The notes beneath the pieces are model-generated. The model ran no database searches and was not told the origin of the DNA. It worked only from the letters and a program-made list of their open reading frames with translations. Below are positions 1 to 8,600 of a DNA stretch of 28,838 bases, piece after piece. Positions within the stretch are counted from its first letter, which is position 1; each line of letters begins with the position of its first letter. This DNA comes from an uncultured Treponema sp. (GTDB lineage Bacteria > Spirochaetota > Spirochaetia > Treponematales > Treponemataceae): contig CAKZZR010000064.1 of the NCBI GenBank assembly GCA_937885475.1, positions 1 through 28,838 on the forward strand, read 5' to 3'. The position numbers and the translations under genes were made by a program.

Positions 1-790
1 GGTTATGTAGCACAAAGAACGCGACGGACGGAATGACAAGCACAATGCCAAGCACCGCGCTAGTTCCCGCGTTAAGCCAGCCGGTCAGCTGCGTGTAGAT
101 TTCTACGGCAAGCACGCGAAACCTTCCTGCCACAATCAGCGGATTTCCAAAGTCGCTCAGCACGGTTACGGCAATGAACAAAAATGAAGCCGCAATACCG
201 GAACGACTCAGCGGAAGCGTTACCGTAAGGAAAATCTTAAGCCGCCCCGCCCCCATGCTTTCCGCAGCCCGCTCAAGGTTCCGGTTTATGCCCCGCAGCG
301 TCTGGGCGCAGATAAGGTACGCCATCGGAAAAAAGCACAGCACCTGCGCAATCACAAGCCCCGCAAAGCCGTACAGCGAAACGTCCAGCCCCAGAAGCCG
401 GTGCGTGATAAGCCCCTGCCGCCCCACAAGCAGAATGAACGCAAGCCCACCCACAAAAGGCGGCGTAATAAGATGGATAATCGGCACCAATGAAAAAAAA
501 CGTCGGAACGGAATGTCCGCACGCTCAACAGCATACGCAAACACGTAGCCTATAAACACCGAAAGGCTGGTTGAACAAAGGCATTCAAGCACAGTGTTCC
601 TGAGCGCCTCGCGGAACGAAAGGCTTTCAAACACGGTCACAAAATCTGACGGCTTTGCGCACAGCAGTATATTCAGCAGAGGAAAAAACACGCATACCGC
701 AAAAAATACAAGCAGAATCAGCCACGTAATGTACTGCGACCTGCTTATGCGGGCGGTCAGACCGCCAAATCCGCCAGAAAAGCCGCTCAT
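1..790 (-). CDS. Iron-type ABC transporter permease (partial, N-terminal 263 residues)
   Basis: Inner-membrane permease of a binding-protein-dependent importer, probably for ferric iron or a related small anion (FbpB/AfuB class). The frame is open from ATG at 788-790 to the window edge, so the C-terminus is missing; family members of this class are often about twice as long. Hydrophobic segments lie near residues 21-42, 73-90, 103-123, 138-163, 200-220 and 245-260. The EAA loop that contacts the ATPase is clear at about residues 173-195 (NLERAAESMGAG followed by LTVTLPLS). The start overlaps the stop of the upstream binding-protein gene by one base (TAATG), which indicates translational coupling in one operon. 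An ATPase gene is expected beyond the left edge. The class is well supported; the substrate is inferred only from the neighbouring binding protein. Confidence 0.85.
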   Translation of the reverse strand, partial: MSGFSGGFGGLTARISRSQYITWLILLVFFAVCVFFPLLNILLCAKPSDFVTVFESLSFREALRNTVLECLCSTSLSVFIGYVFAYAVERADIPFRRFFSLVPIIHLITPPFVGGLAFILLVGRQGLITHRLLGLDVSLYGFAGLVIAQVLCFFPMAYLICAQTLRGINRNLERAAESMGAGRLKIFLTVTLPLSRSGIAASFLFIAVTVLSDFGNPLIVAGRFRVLAVEIYTQLTGWLNAGTSAVLGIVLVIPSVAFFVLHN

Positions 791-1785
791 TACCGTACGT
801 TCTTGCTCCAGAAAGAAAGCACCGCATCCTTTTCTTCGGAAGCCTTCTTTACGTCATAGTCAATCAAATCAATCTGAGTGATTGGAATTGAGCCAGCGGC
901 AGGAATCGCATCCGGATTCACAGGAATCGTAAAATCAATGGAACTCATAAGTTCCTGTGCTTCCTTGGAAAGCATGAAGTCAACGAACTTTTTTGCTTCC
1001 TCAAGTTTTTTGGAGTTCTTCATAATCGAAATACAGTCCACGTCGCCCATTGACTGAGGCGGAGCAACAAGGCTTACATTGAAGCCCTCGGATTTGTACT
1101 TTGCAAGCGCGTGAAGGTAGGACACGCCCAGCGCGTATTCCCCGGTGCCAATAAGCTTTGCCGGTGCGCTGCCGGAATCCGGAAACTGACCCACAAGAGG
1201 GGCGAGCGCAAGCAGATATTCCCAGCCCTTCTCGCTGCCAAGGCGCTGAAGCTGGTCCTGCAAAAAAAGATATGCCGTAGAAGAGGCAACCGGATTCGTA
1301 AGGACAATCTCGCCCTTAAATGCTGGATTCAGCAAATCCTCCCATGTGCGCGGAAAGGGAATGTTCGGATACAGCTTCTGAAAGCGCGACGAATTGATAC
1401 CGATTCCCAGCGTAAGCACACAAAAGCCCGTCCATGTGTGATTGGGGCTGACCGCATACGAGGGCACCCGCTCTGCCAACGGCGAAAGGTACGGCTCAAG
1501 CGCGCCCTGCGCGTCCGCCTGAACGTGATAGTTCGTCGCGCCGCCCAAAAGAACGTCTGCCTGCGGATTTTCCTTTTCGGCAATGATGCGGTTCACCAGC
1601 TCGCCGGTAGTGGCGCGCAGGTACGACACAGGAATTCCCGTCTGCTTTGTAAACAGCTTTGTGAGCGCTTCCGTCTCTTCCTCATGTATAATGGAATAAA
1701 TATGAAGCTCGTCTGTCTTTTTTGAGCAGGAAGAAAAGCCGAGCGCTGCCAATGCACACAATGCAAATAAAGCCTTTTTTTTCAT
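790..1785 (-). CDS. ABC transporter substrate-binding lipoprotein, iron/AfuA-FutA type
   Basis: Predicted extracytoplasmic solute-binding lipoprotein feeding the downstream permease. The start is the ATG at 1783-1785 (331 aa), because GTGAGG just upstream is a Shine-Dalgarno sequence at good spacing; an in-frame GTG at 1797 would place that site inside the gene. Residues 1-20 are a signal peptide ending in a lipobox-like LGFSSC, so the protein is probably anchored by Cys20. The body has family hallmarks: LHIYSIIHEEET near the mature N-terminus, ADVLLGG, the hinge-region PRTWEDLLNPAFKGEI, NPVASSTAY, and a C-terminal FVDFMLSKEAQELM. This pattern fits class-II periplasmic proteins for Fe3+, but also relatives that bind phosphonates or sugar phosphates, so the ligand is uncertain. 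No convincing promoter or Fur operator was recognised in the AT-rich stretch 1786-1871. Confidence 0.85.
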   Translation of the reverse strand: MKKKALFALCALAALGFSSCSKKTDELHIYSIIHEEETEALTKLFTKQTGIPVSYLRATTGELVNRIIAEKENPQADVLLGGATNYHVQADAQGALEPYLSPLAERVPSYAVSPNHTWTGFCVLTLGIGINSSRFQKLYPNIPFPRTWEDLLNPAFKGEIVLTNPVASSTAYLFLQDQLQRLGSEKGWEYLLALAPLVGQFPDSGSAPAKLIGTGEYALGVSYLHALAKYKSEGFNVSLVAPPQSMGDVDCISIMKNSKKLEEAKKFVDFMLSKEAQELMSSIDFTIPVNPDAIPAAGSIPITQIDLIDYDVKKASEEKDAVLSFWSKNVR

Positions 1786-1871
1786 GTTTTGCCTCACATA
1801 AAATTGATATTAGGAATATATACCAAAAATGACAAAAAATATATAACCAGATTCAATAAAATTCATTGTAC

Positions 1872-1950
1872 TCAAAACTGAATTCCAAACCGGACAAGCG
1901 CATCATAAAACTCAGAATTAAAAAAACTGTGGTTTTCCTTAAAAAATAGC
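1872..1950 (-). pseudogene. Possible C-terminal remnant of an outer-membrane beta-barrel protein
   Basis: On the minus strand, the frame ending at TGA 1872-1874 reads NSEFYDALVRFGIQF-stop. An alternating strand that ends in phenylalanine is the usual last beta-strand signature of outer-membrane proteins. Upstream the frame runs for only a few more codons and reaches a stop inside the repeat element at 1939-2006, so no complete gene can exist. It points in the same direction as the binding-protein gene, so it may be what is left of a receptor gene that once preceded the importer. With only about 25 residues, chance similarity cannot be excluded. Confidence 0.35.
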
Positions 1951-2006
1951 TTTCAGTCGAGTTTCGTCTTTCAAAATCGCAAACTCTCCTTCGCGCTATT
2001 TTTTTA
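1939..2006 (-). repeat. Dispersed hairpin repeat, copy 1 (minimal form, inverted)
   Basis: Read on the minus strand, this is the shortest copy of the family. It has the 5' box TAAAAAAATAGCGCGAAGGA, then GAGTTTGC, then the 3' box GATTTTGAAAG..AAACTCGACTGAAAGCTATTTTTTAA. The outer arms AAAAAATAGC/GCTATTTTTT pair, and so do GAGTTT/AAACTC, giving one hairpin. The variable inner palindromes found in copies 2 and 4 are absent. A GGTTTTATAATGC motif at about 2035-2045 corresponds to the flanking motif of copies 3 and 4. It lies between the divergent importer and prs genes. Confidence 0.75.
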
Positions 2007-2075
2007 GAAAACTCGCCTTCCGCAATCTGCTAAGGTTTTATAATGCTTTTACCAAGGAATTCCAAAGCACTTATA

Positions 2076-2104
2076 TTGAAAATCAGGGGTAAAAATGCTA
2101 CTAT
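2076..2104 (+). promoter_or_regulatory. Sigma-70-like promoter of prs
   Basis: TTGAAA (2076-2081), a 17-base spacer and TACTAT (2099-2104), with an extended -10 TG at 2096-2097. The predicted start at about 2111 lies upstream of the chosen prs ATG and its AGAGG site. This argues against the earlier in-frame ATG at 2043. The stretch AAAATGCTACTAT also occurs at 18613-18625 before the BspA-like gene. Confidence 0.6.
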
Positions 2105-2138
2105 GAGCATACCTTCCACAAATAAAAGAGGTTTGAAG

Positions 2139-3413
2139 ATGCCGTATTCAGAACCAACTGAACTTGCGGTTATAGCATGCCCTGGCGGAGAAGCCTTTGC
2201 AGATGCTGTAATCACGCACTTAAAGCACATGTACAAACATCGTTTCACACTGAAGAACGATGCCATTTCAAAGCGTTACAATCTTACGAAAGAAGAGCTT
2301 GTCCGCAACATCAACCTTCGCAACGATCTTGAGACGTCCGACCTTGTAATCCGTGGCTCCACGGACAAGTACCGCCCGCCGGTATTCAAGGTAGACACCA
2401 CGTTCACGTATTTTGCGAACGGAGAATTCAAGACCGAAATCAACGAATCAATCCGCGGAAAAGACATTTTTATCTTTCAGGACGTAGAGAACCACGAGGT
2501 TCTTTCGCTCAACGGCGGAAAAAACAAGCTGTCGCTTTCTGTAAACGACCATGTGATGAGTCTGTTGGTAACAATTGATGCAGTTCGTCAGGCAGGTGCC
2601 GCAAACATAACGTTGGTTGTTCCTGTATATCCGTACAGCCGCCAGCACAAAAAGAAGGGCCGCGAGGGTCTTACCGCCGCAATGCTCGGCCACGTATACG
2701 AAATGCTCGGCGTTTCCAGAATAATCACTCTGGACATCCACAGCCGCGAGATTGTGAACGCATTCAATACAATCAATCTTGAGAACCTTCATGCCTCTTA
2801 CCAGATTATCCGCGAGCTTGGAAAAATCGTTGACCTTACCGGTCAGACGGAGGACATGGTCGTCGTAAGCCCGGACACAGGAGCCATCGACCGCAACAAG
2901 TTCTACGCTTCCGGTCTTAAGCTTCCGCTTGCAATGATTTACAAGGAGCGCGACTATTCCGTAGTAACACAGAACGCAAAGGACACCAACATAAAATCCG
3001 TAAAGCTTTTGGGCGACGTAAAGGGAAAGGTTGCCTTCCTTGCCGACGACATGCTTGGCACAGGCGGAACGCTCCTTAAGGCAATGAGCTTCCTTAAGGA
3101 AAACGGAGCCACAAAGGTAATCGCCGCAATCAGCCTTCCGTTCTTCACTGGCAACGCGATTGAGCTTTTTGACGAGGCTTACAAGCAGGGGCTTTTTTAC
3201 CGCGTAATCGGAACGAACGCCGTTTACCACGAGGAGCTTCTTAAGAAGGAATGGTACATCTCCACAGACGTTTCGGGCTTGTTCGCAAACGTAATCACGC
3301 GCATCCATCACAACCAGTCAATCGGCGACTTGCTGGACAACCGCACGATTATTGAAAAAATCGTGAAGCAGCAGCAGGAAAGCGGAAACAACGCAGCAAG
3401 CAAAACCGAATAA
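2139..3413 (+). CDS. prs: Ribose-phosphate pyrophosphokinase (PRPP synthetase), long form
   Basis: Makes 5-phosphoribosyl-1-pyrophosphate from ribose 5-phosphate and ATP, the precursor for nucleotides, histidine and tryptophan; cytosolic. The chosen ATG (424 aa) follows AGAGG at 2127-2131 with 7-base spacing. An in-frame ATG at 2043 lies upstream of the likely promoter and in a TATAAT-like sequence, so it is rejected. Visible landmarks are the catalytic stretch VPVYPYSRQHKKKGREGLTAAM, the DIHSREIVNAF segment (the TVDLHADQIQGFF region of classical enzymes), VVSPDTGAIDR, and the PRPP loop FLADDMLGTGGT. Classical enzymes are about 315 aa; this one has about 100 extra residues, including an N-terminal extension. 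It is followed after two bases by the FGGY kinase. Family assignment is firm. Confidence 0.92.
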   Translation: MPYSEPTELAVIACPGGEAFADAVITHLKHMYKHRFTLKNDAISKRYNLTKEELVRNINLRNDLETSDLVIRGSTDKYRPPVFKVDTTFTYFANGEFKTEINESIRGKDIFIFQDVENHEVLSLNGGKNKLSLSVNDHVMSLLVTIDAVRQAGAANITLVVPVYPYSRQHKKKGREGLTAAMLGHVYEMLGVSRIITLDIHSREIVNAFNTINLENLHASYQIIRELGKIVDLTGQTEDMVVVSPDTGAIDRNKFYASGLKLPLAMIYKERDYSVVTQNAKDTNIKSVKLLGDVKGKVAFLADDMLGTGGTLLKAMSFLKENGATKVIAAISLPFFTGNAIELFDEAYKQGLFYRVIGTNAVYHEELLKKEWYISTDVSGLFANVITRIHHNQSIGDLLDNRTIIEKIVKQQQESGNNAASKTE

Positions 3414-3415
3414 TA

Positions 3416-4798
3416 ATGAAGCACATTCTTTGTGCTGACATCGGAACGACTTCGCTCAAAATCGGAATTATTTCTGAAAACGGCGAAGTCGTTTCTTTTT
3501 ACCGGCACGGATTTTCTGAAAAGAACGATTTTCTCGCAAATGAGTGGAATGCCGCATTTTTTGAGCACGGAAGAAAGCTTGTTTCCGCGTTCCAAGCGGC
3601 GGGCGGTACGATAGACGGAATCTCGCTTTCCGGCAACGGTCCCACGCTGATTGCGCAGAACGGACGCACGCTCCTATGGAACGATGATGCAGAAGAAAAC
3701 GGACAGAACGCGAATGACGTTTTGCCTTCTGGCACAGCCGCAAGCAGGGACGGCGAAAATGGCACAGCCGGCACCATCACGCACGCCACAGCTTGCGCAC
3801 TCCCAAATGAAGCAAAAAACTCGCTCTTCATTCCACGCATTCTTGCGTTCAAAAAACGCTATGCCGCAGACTACAATGCTTCCGCGCACCTTTTCTCAAA
3901 CCCGGAATTCCTCATTCACGCGCTCACAGGAAGCGTGCTTACCATTCTGCCGGAAGAGCGCTTTGCGCCCGCCTACTGGAACGAAGAAGCACTGCGCAGC
4001 GCGGGCATTGATTCTTCAAAATTCGGAAGCTTCGTTCCGACCGGGCATTTTGCAGGACTGACCACGCAGGACGCGACGCTAGCGCTGACGTTGGCACGAG
4101 CAGTTCCCGTATTCTGCGGTGGGCCGGACTTTGTTACCGCTCTGATTGGAACTGGAACGGTCGTTCCCGGCGCATTGTGCGACCGCGCGGGAAGCAGCGA
4201 GGGAATCAATTTCTGCACGCAAAAGCCTTTTTTTGCGCCAATGCTCCGCACGCTGCCAAGCGTCATTCCCAGCTTGTGGAACGTGTCTTTTATAATAGAA
4301 AAAAGCGGAATTCTGATGGACGAATACAAGGCACAGATTGAGGCGCTTGAGCAAAAGCCGCTTACATACGAGGAAATCGTAGACCTGTGCTTTGACGACC
4401 GCAATTCCGAAGGCTGGCGCATTCTGTGCGAGCTGTGCGAAAAAATAAAGCGCGGGCTTTTTGCGCTGCGAACAGCCGCAGAGCAGAACGGTATAGCCTT
4501 TCCGGACGTAATGACCATCACTGGAGGACAAGCTAAAAACCGCATGTGGCTTACCGAAAAAGCCCTGCAGACCGGCATTCAGATTGCAGCCCCCGCCACC
4601 ACGGACGCGGAGCTTTTAGGAAACGCCGCCGTCGTCCTGCATTCGCTCAATGTGTACCACACCCTGCAGGACGCAAGCCGCGCTGTCTGTGGCACGACGC
4701 GCATTTTTCCTGCAACGGCTGCGAATGCCGACAAAAAAACAGCGCGCCCACCGTGTACCGCATTCCAAAACGACTTAAGACAATCATTTTTGACATAG
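3416..4798 (+). CDS. FGGY-family carbohydrate kinase, substrate unknown
   Basis: Cytosolic sugar or polyol kinase of the xylulokinase/gluconokinase superfamily, 460 aa. The N-terminus has the phosphate-binding motif CADIGTTSLKIGI (residues 6-18). The C-terminal ATPase half has GGPDFVTALIGTG, a serine/glycine turn GSSEGINF, and the family signature TITGGQAKNRMWL with APATTDAELLGNAAVV after it. These are the usual two-lobed FGGY elements. Residues of about 85-125 form a low-complexity, poorly conserved insert (NGQNANDVLP..ASRDGENGTAG). The ATG follows the prs stop by two bases (TAATAATG) without a clear Shine-Dalgarno, so it is probably translated by coupling to prs. Placement after prs suggests pentose metabolism feeding ribose 5-phosphate, but that is inference. 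Confidence 0.82.
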   Translation: MKHILCADIGTTSLKIGIISENGEVVSFYRHGFSEKNDFLANEWNAAFFEHGRKLVSAFQAAGGTIDGISLSGNGPTLIAQNGRTLLWNDDAEENGQNANDVLPSGTAASRDGENGTAGTITHATACALPNEAKNSLFIPRILAFKKRYAADYNASAHLFSNPEFLIHALTGSVLTILPEERFAPAYWNEEALRSAGIDSSKFGSFVPTGHFAGLTTQDATLALTLARAVPVFCGGPDFVTALIGTGTVVPGALCDRAGSSEGINFCTQKPFFAPMLRTLPSVIPSLWNVSFIIEKSGILMDEYKAQIEALEQKPLTYEEIVDLCFDDRNSEGWRILCELCEKIKRGLFALRTAAEQNGIAFPDVMTITGGQAKNRMWLTEKALQTGIQIAAPATTDAELLGNAAVVLHSLNVYHTLQDASRAVCGTTRIFPATAANADKKTARPPCTAFQNDLRQSFLT

Positions 4799-5394
4799 AC
4801 TCCACTCTGTACACTAACCGCGCCTACGCCTTTGAGCAGGTGGACGTTCAGATTCGCCACTATGCAAAAAAACACGGCATGAGCGCCGCCGACGCGCGGA
4901 ACAGAATCACCGCATTCCGACGCGCATGGTCAAAAGCTCACGAAGGAAAAAAGATAAGCCTTGGAAACACGCTCACCCACTTTGGTGTAACCATTGCCGA
5001 AAGCGTGGAGATGCGTCGCACGCTGCTTGAGCCGGCACGATTTTTAAATACGGACGAGTGCCTTATACAAACGCTAAAAAAACTTTCAGAACGCTTTACG
5101 CTCATATGCGTAACGAACAATCCGGTGCTTCCGGCACGCAAAACGCTGGATGCGCTCGGCATCTCCGACCTTATTCCAGAAATCATTGGGCTTGACACCT
5201 GCGGAAAATCAAAGCCCGCCCGAGAGCCATTTGAGGAAGCGATGCGCCGCACAAAGTCCGCGCCGGAGGAATGCCTTTCAGTTGGCGACCGCTACGACAT
5301 GGACATCTCGCTTCCGCTTGAGATGGGCATGGGCGGAATTCTCGTGGGCGGCGTAAAGGATGTATACGCGCTGCCCAATCTGCTTTTTTCTTGA
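4753..5394 (+). CDS. HAD-superfamily phosphatase, subfamily IA (pyrimidine-nucleotidase-like)
   Basis: Predicted cytosolic phosphomonoesterase. All four HAD motifs are present, counting from the GTG start: D14 and D16 in IIFDIDSTLY (nucleophile and acid/base), VTNN at 120-123, the lysine region GKSKP at 151-155, and GDRYDMD at 178-184. The helical cap lies between motifs I and II. The DIDSTLY form and cap resemble the Sdt1-like pyrimidine 5'-nucleotidase branch. The frame is open upstream, but those codons read as an out-of-frame shadow of the kinase, so the GTG at 4753 is preferred (213 aa). It overlaps the kinase end by 46 bases. The start has no strong ribosome-binding site, so it is the least certain point. 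Linkage to prs and a kinase suggests a sugar-phosphate or nucleotide substrate. Confidence 0.8.
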   Translation: MYRIPKRLKTIIFDIDSTLYTNRAYAFEQVDVQIRHYAKKHGMSAADARNRITAFRRAWSKAHEGKKISLGNTLTHFGVTIAESVEMRRTLLEPARFLNTDECLIQTLKKLSERFTLICVTNNPVLPARKTLDALGISDLIPEIIGLDTCGKSKPAREPFEEAMRRTKSAPEECLSVGDRYDMDISLPLEMGMGGILVGGVKDVYALPNLLFS

Positions 5395-5463
5395 TTTTTT
5401 CTGATTCATTTGTAAGACGTTCTGAGGCAATGTCAGCGTCAAGTTTTTTAAGCATGGGAAGAT

Positions 5464-5610
5464 GCGCGAAGGAGAAGTTGCAGCCTTCAAAAACACTCAT
5501 TTTTGCTGCCGCGTAAGCGGCAAACTTTATAAGTTCCAAGGCAAAAATGCGTGTAGCAAGCTAGCTTGCGATTTTGAAGGATGAACTTCGACTGAAAGCT
5601 ATTTTTTTAA
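5464..5610 (+). repeat. Dispersed hairpin repeat, copy 2 (branched form)
   Basis: The conserved 5' box begins GCGCGAAGGAGAAGTT and the 3' box ends CGACTGAAAGCTATTTTTTTAA. Nested pairs are GAAGTT 5474-5479 with AACTTC 5584-5589, and CCTTCAAAA 5484-5492 with TTTTGAAGG 5572-5580. Branch A is CATTTTTGC 5498-5506 with GCAAAAATG 5541-5549, enclosing the hairpins TGCCGC-gtaa-GCGGCA (5507-5522) and AACTT-tat-AAGTT (5523-5535). Branch B is the palindrome GCAAGCTAGCTTGC (5556-5569). The A-rich outer 5' arm is degenerate here. The copy lies between the convergent HAD and 1349-aa genes. The rest of 5395-5676 holds no gene that I can support. Confidence 0.8.
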
Positions 5611-5676
5611 TATACCTATACATCAAAAATTGATTTCCATGACACTTTGCTTATTCAACAATGCCGCCCAGATGTG

Positions 5677-8600
5677 CTATTCGTCCCAGCCCCAGTCCCA
5701 GTGGAAGTCTATTTCGCCTTCGCTTGAGTTGTGAAGCTCCCAGCGGTTGCCGTCCCAGTAGCCACCGCCAGATTTGCCGGAACGCTCGCCTGCCGTAATC
5801 GTAGAGCTTCCGCTTGCGCCGTGGTCGCTTTTCCAGCTGCATGACCAGGTATCGGTAGACGCGGTATAGGTGAACGTTGCCGTCACCTGACCAAGATGGT
5901 CATCACCTGAACCGCTGTCGTATTCCCACGCATTCCAAGTTGCGGTAAAGCTGTAATTTCGGTTGCGGTTGAACTTGAATTCAAGCACCTTTGTACAGGC
6001 GGAGAATTTTGACGGGTCGTTGTGATATTTATGAATCGTTCCTTCGCCAAAGCAGTAGGTCTTGTCATCGTCGTCGTCAAATTCTTTTTTGCTGCCAGAA
6101 CCAATATTCAGCGGAGAAAGATCCAGTTCTCCTCCGTTAAATGTCCAGTAATACTCCGGATCACAGCCTCCGTCCTGATCCTTCCAGTCATAAATATAAT
6201 GCGCATAGAAGTTCAGTTTTCCTATTTCAGAAACGCCGGTCTTTACATGCCCATAGCCAAGCAACTTGTACTGATACTTCGCGTCACTTGAGGCATGTGC
6301 ATAGGCAAACAAGTATAAGTTGTATTCCGTATGCTGAGAAAGCGAATACAGCGACTTATAGCCGTTTGCAAGGTCGGTCGTGGCAAACTTTACGTAGAAC
6401 TCTGCCTTTGCATTCAGCGCCGTTGCCTTATCAGGGTCAAGTGCGGAAATCGCATCGCTTCTGGACAGCGCGCGGCTTGCGCTTGGGGCGGACGTTTCCT
6501 TCTTTGCAAAAAGAATGTATCCGCCGTCGCTTGCACTTGCACGCTCGTCGGCATACGACGTCCAGGTAAAGTTCACCTGACCTTCGCCGAATGCCGGGGC
6601 GTTCAGCTTAAAACTGCTCAGCGTGCGGAACACGGAATTTACCGTAAGAACGTATTCCTTTGTAGTAATTTCATCGGGTGCCGTACAAAGCACATAAATT
6701 TTATTTGTGCCCACGTTGAGTTTGATTGCCGTCGTCTTATCAACGTCGCTATAGGTGCCGTCCTCGCCAACCTTGTACTGAACCGTGCCAAAGATAAGCT
6801 TTGACTCTATGTTCAGCCAAATGTATTCATTGCAGTCGGAAAGCGTATATGCGCCGGAGCTGTTGAATGTAAAGTCAGAAAAACTTGCTGTATTGCTCTT
6901 TTTGTACTGGCAAATGCCAAGGCTCGCGTCGTCCTTCATCTTCGGGGTAACAGGGTCGGTATCGCGCTTTGCGCTGTCAGCCGAATAGTCAAGCAAATCG
7001 TCGCCGTCAGTGTCCGTGTTGATAGGATTGGTGTACACCCGGGTTGCGTCTGAATAAGAGCTTTCCAAATGACTCTTGTACCAGCCGTAAATTTCTTCAT
7101 AGTCGGTAAGTCCGTCGCCGTCGGTGTCCGCCTTTGTGTCATCCGTGCCGTAGATAAGCTCTTCGTTGAGCGGAACGCCGTCGTTGTCCTGGTCGGTGGA
7201 ATAGATAAGGGAAAGTTCATCCCCTGCGGAAATGGTTATATCCGATGGCGTCCAATGCAGTTTATCGTCCGTTGATTCGTATGGCCCATACACCTTCGCC
7301 TTGCGTAATCCTCCGTCGCTCGTGTATTTATGGCACAAATACCAGGCGCCGTCCTTTGCAGTGGCGGCATTTTCCACGCCGTAAATGGATTTTATATACC
7401 CTTCGCTAGACAGAACGTAGCCACTGGAAGAGCCTTCCGTCATATGCAGAATTTTCTTCAATACGTACTCCAGCGTTGTTTTTGTATACAGGTCGTTTAT
7501 TGAAGTTGAATTCTTGTTGTACTGGTTCTTTACCGCGATGTTGTAGGTGACGGGTTTTCTTCCGCTCATGTTTCCCCAGTCAATGTAGAGCGCGGAAGTA
7601 AGTGCCTTTACCTTGGTGAGCGCTTCGGTAAAGTCGTTCGACATAAAGCCTTGTTTTTGAATGGAAATCGTATAGCCCGACACTTCTACCGAAAGACCGC
7701 TTGACCACTTCATGACCTTTTCAAAGCCGTCTATGCCAAGGTCAAATGATATGATAAAGGCGCTGGTCGTTGTTCCCGCAGGAATCGTGCCGACGTCCGT
7801 TCTGGTTACGCTGGCAACAGGACTAACCTCTGCCGAGCCTACCGGCAGGTTGTTTACGGCAAGCGTTACAGTGTTCACGGTGTACGAAATATTGCTTGGA
7901 TTCCTGAACTTAACCTGCATCGTTACCTTTCCGCCGTTGATGGTCTTGCCTGTTGAGCTTGCCGTAGACCTTCCGTTGCTCCAGCTTTTTGACCAGCTTG
8001 AGCTTGTGCTTGAAGAATAGGTGTAGGTGTCGCCGTTTGTAACGCTTCCGCTGTACGAAGCCTCCTGGCTTGTGGAAATTTCCATGGTCGATCCCCACTT
8101 TTCTGCTACACCAAGTTTTACGCCCCAGCCGTGGGTTTCGTTGCGGCTTTTTGTACTGGAGGATGTGCTTGAAGAACTTCCAGTAACGCCTTCGTTGTTC
8201 GTTATGGATATGGTCTCATTTTTTGTTGAGGAAACCGCATAGGTATACGAAAACTGCGGCTTACCGAAGAACTGCACTTCCAATGCCGGAACGTCCGCAA
8301 TGAGCGGATTGAACGTATTGGTGCTTTCCTCGTACATGCCGTGAACCTCATAGCCGTCGCTCCAGCCGTCGCCGTCAGTGTCCGGGTTGCTTGGGTCTGT
8401 AAAATACTTGTACAGTTCTTCCCAGTCGGTAAGTCCGTCCTTGTCCGCGTCAGAGGTGTCGTCTGCAGACTGCGGGTCAATGGCAGACACGCTCCATACC
8501 GCATACAGCGTCGTGTTCGCGGTAACGACAATGGCATCGCCGTCAATGTAGTCTATGGCATCAACGGTCGTGGCGGTGCTTCGCTTTGACCAGCCCAAAA

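Noticed and set aside
1786..1871. Fur box before the iron-type importer
   Set aside because: The region is AT-rich with several TATA strings, but no convincing 19-bp palindrome could be placed.
2043..2138. 32 extra N-terminal codons of prs from an earlier ATG
   Set aside because: That ATG lies in a TATAAT-like sequence upstream of the better promoter (2076-2104) and has no ribosome-binding site; the ATG at 2139 has AGAGG at proper spacing.
2448..3311. 287-codon open frame on the strand opposite prs
   Set aside because: It lies wholly inside prs, which has clear motifs; the frame reads as a Cys/Val-rich shadow with no start signal.
4546..4752. 69-codon N-terminal extension of the HAD protein
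   Set aside because: Its residues (Arg/His/Cys-rich) are an out-of-frame reading of the kinase C-terminus; the HAD fold starts at IIFDID just after the GTG at 4753.
5464..5610. Integron attC site or CRISPR unit as an explanation of the repeats
   Set aside because: No GTTRRRY/RYYYAAC core pair or integrase gene is seen, copies are single and dispersed, and there are no unique spacers of constant length.
5464..5610. Repeat copies as plain rho-independent terminators
   Set aside because: Outer arms with T-runs could terminate, but copies 1, 3 and 4 lie between divergent starts where no terminator is needed, and the branched inner structure is far larger than a terminator requires.
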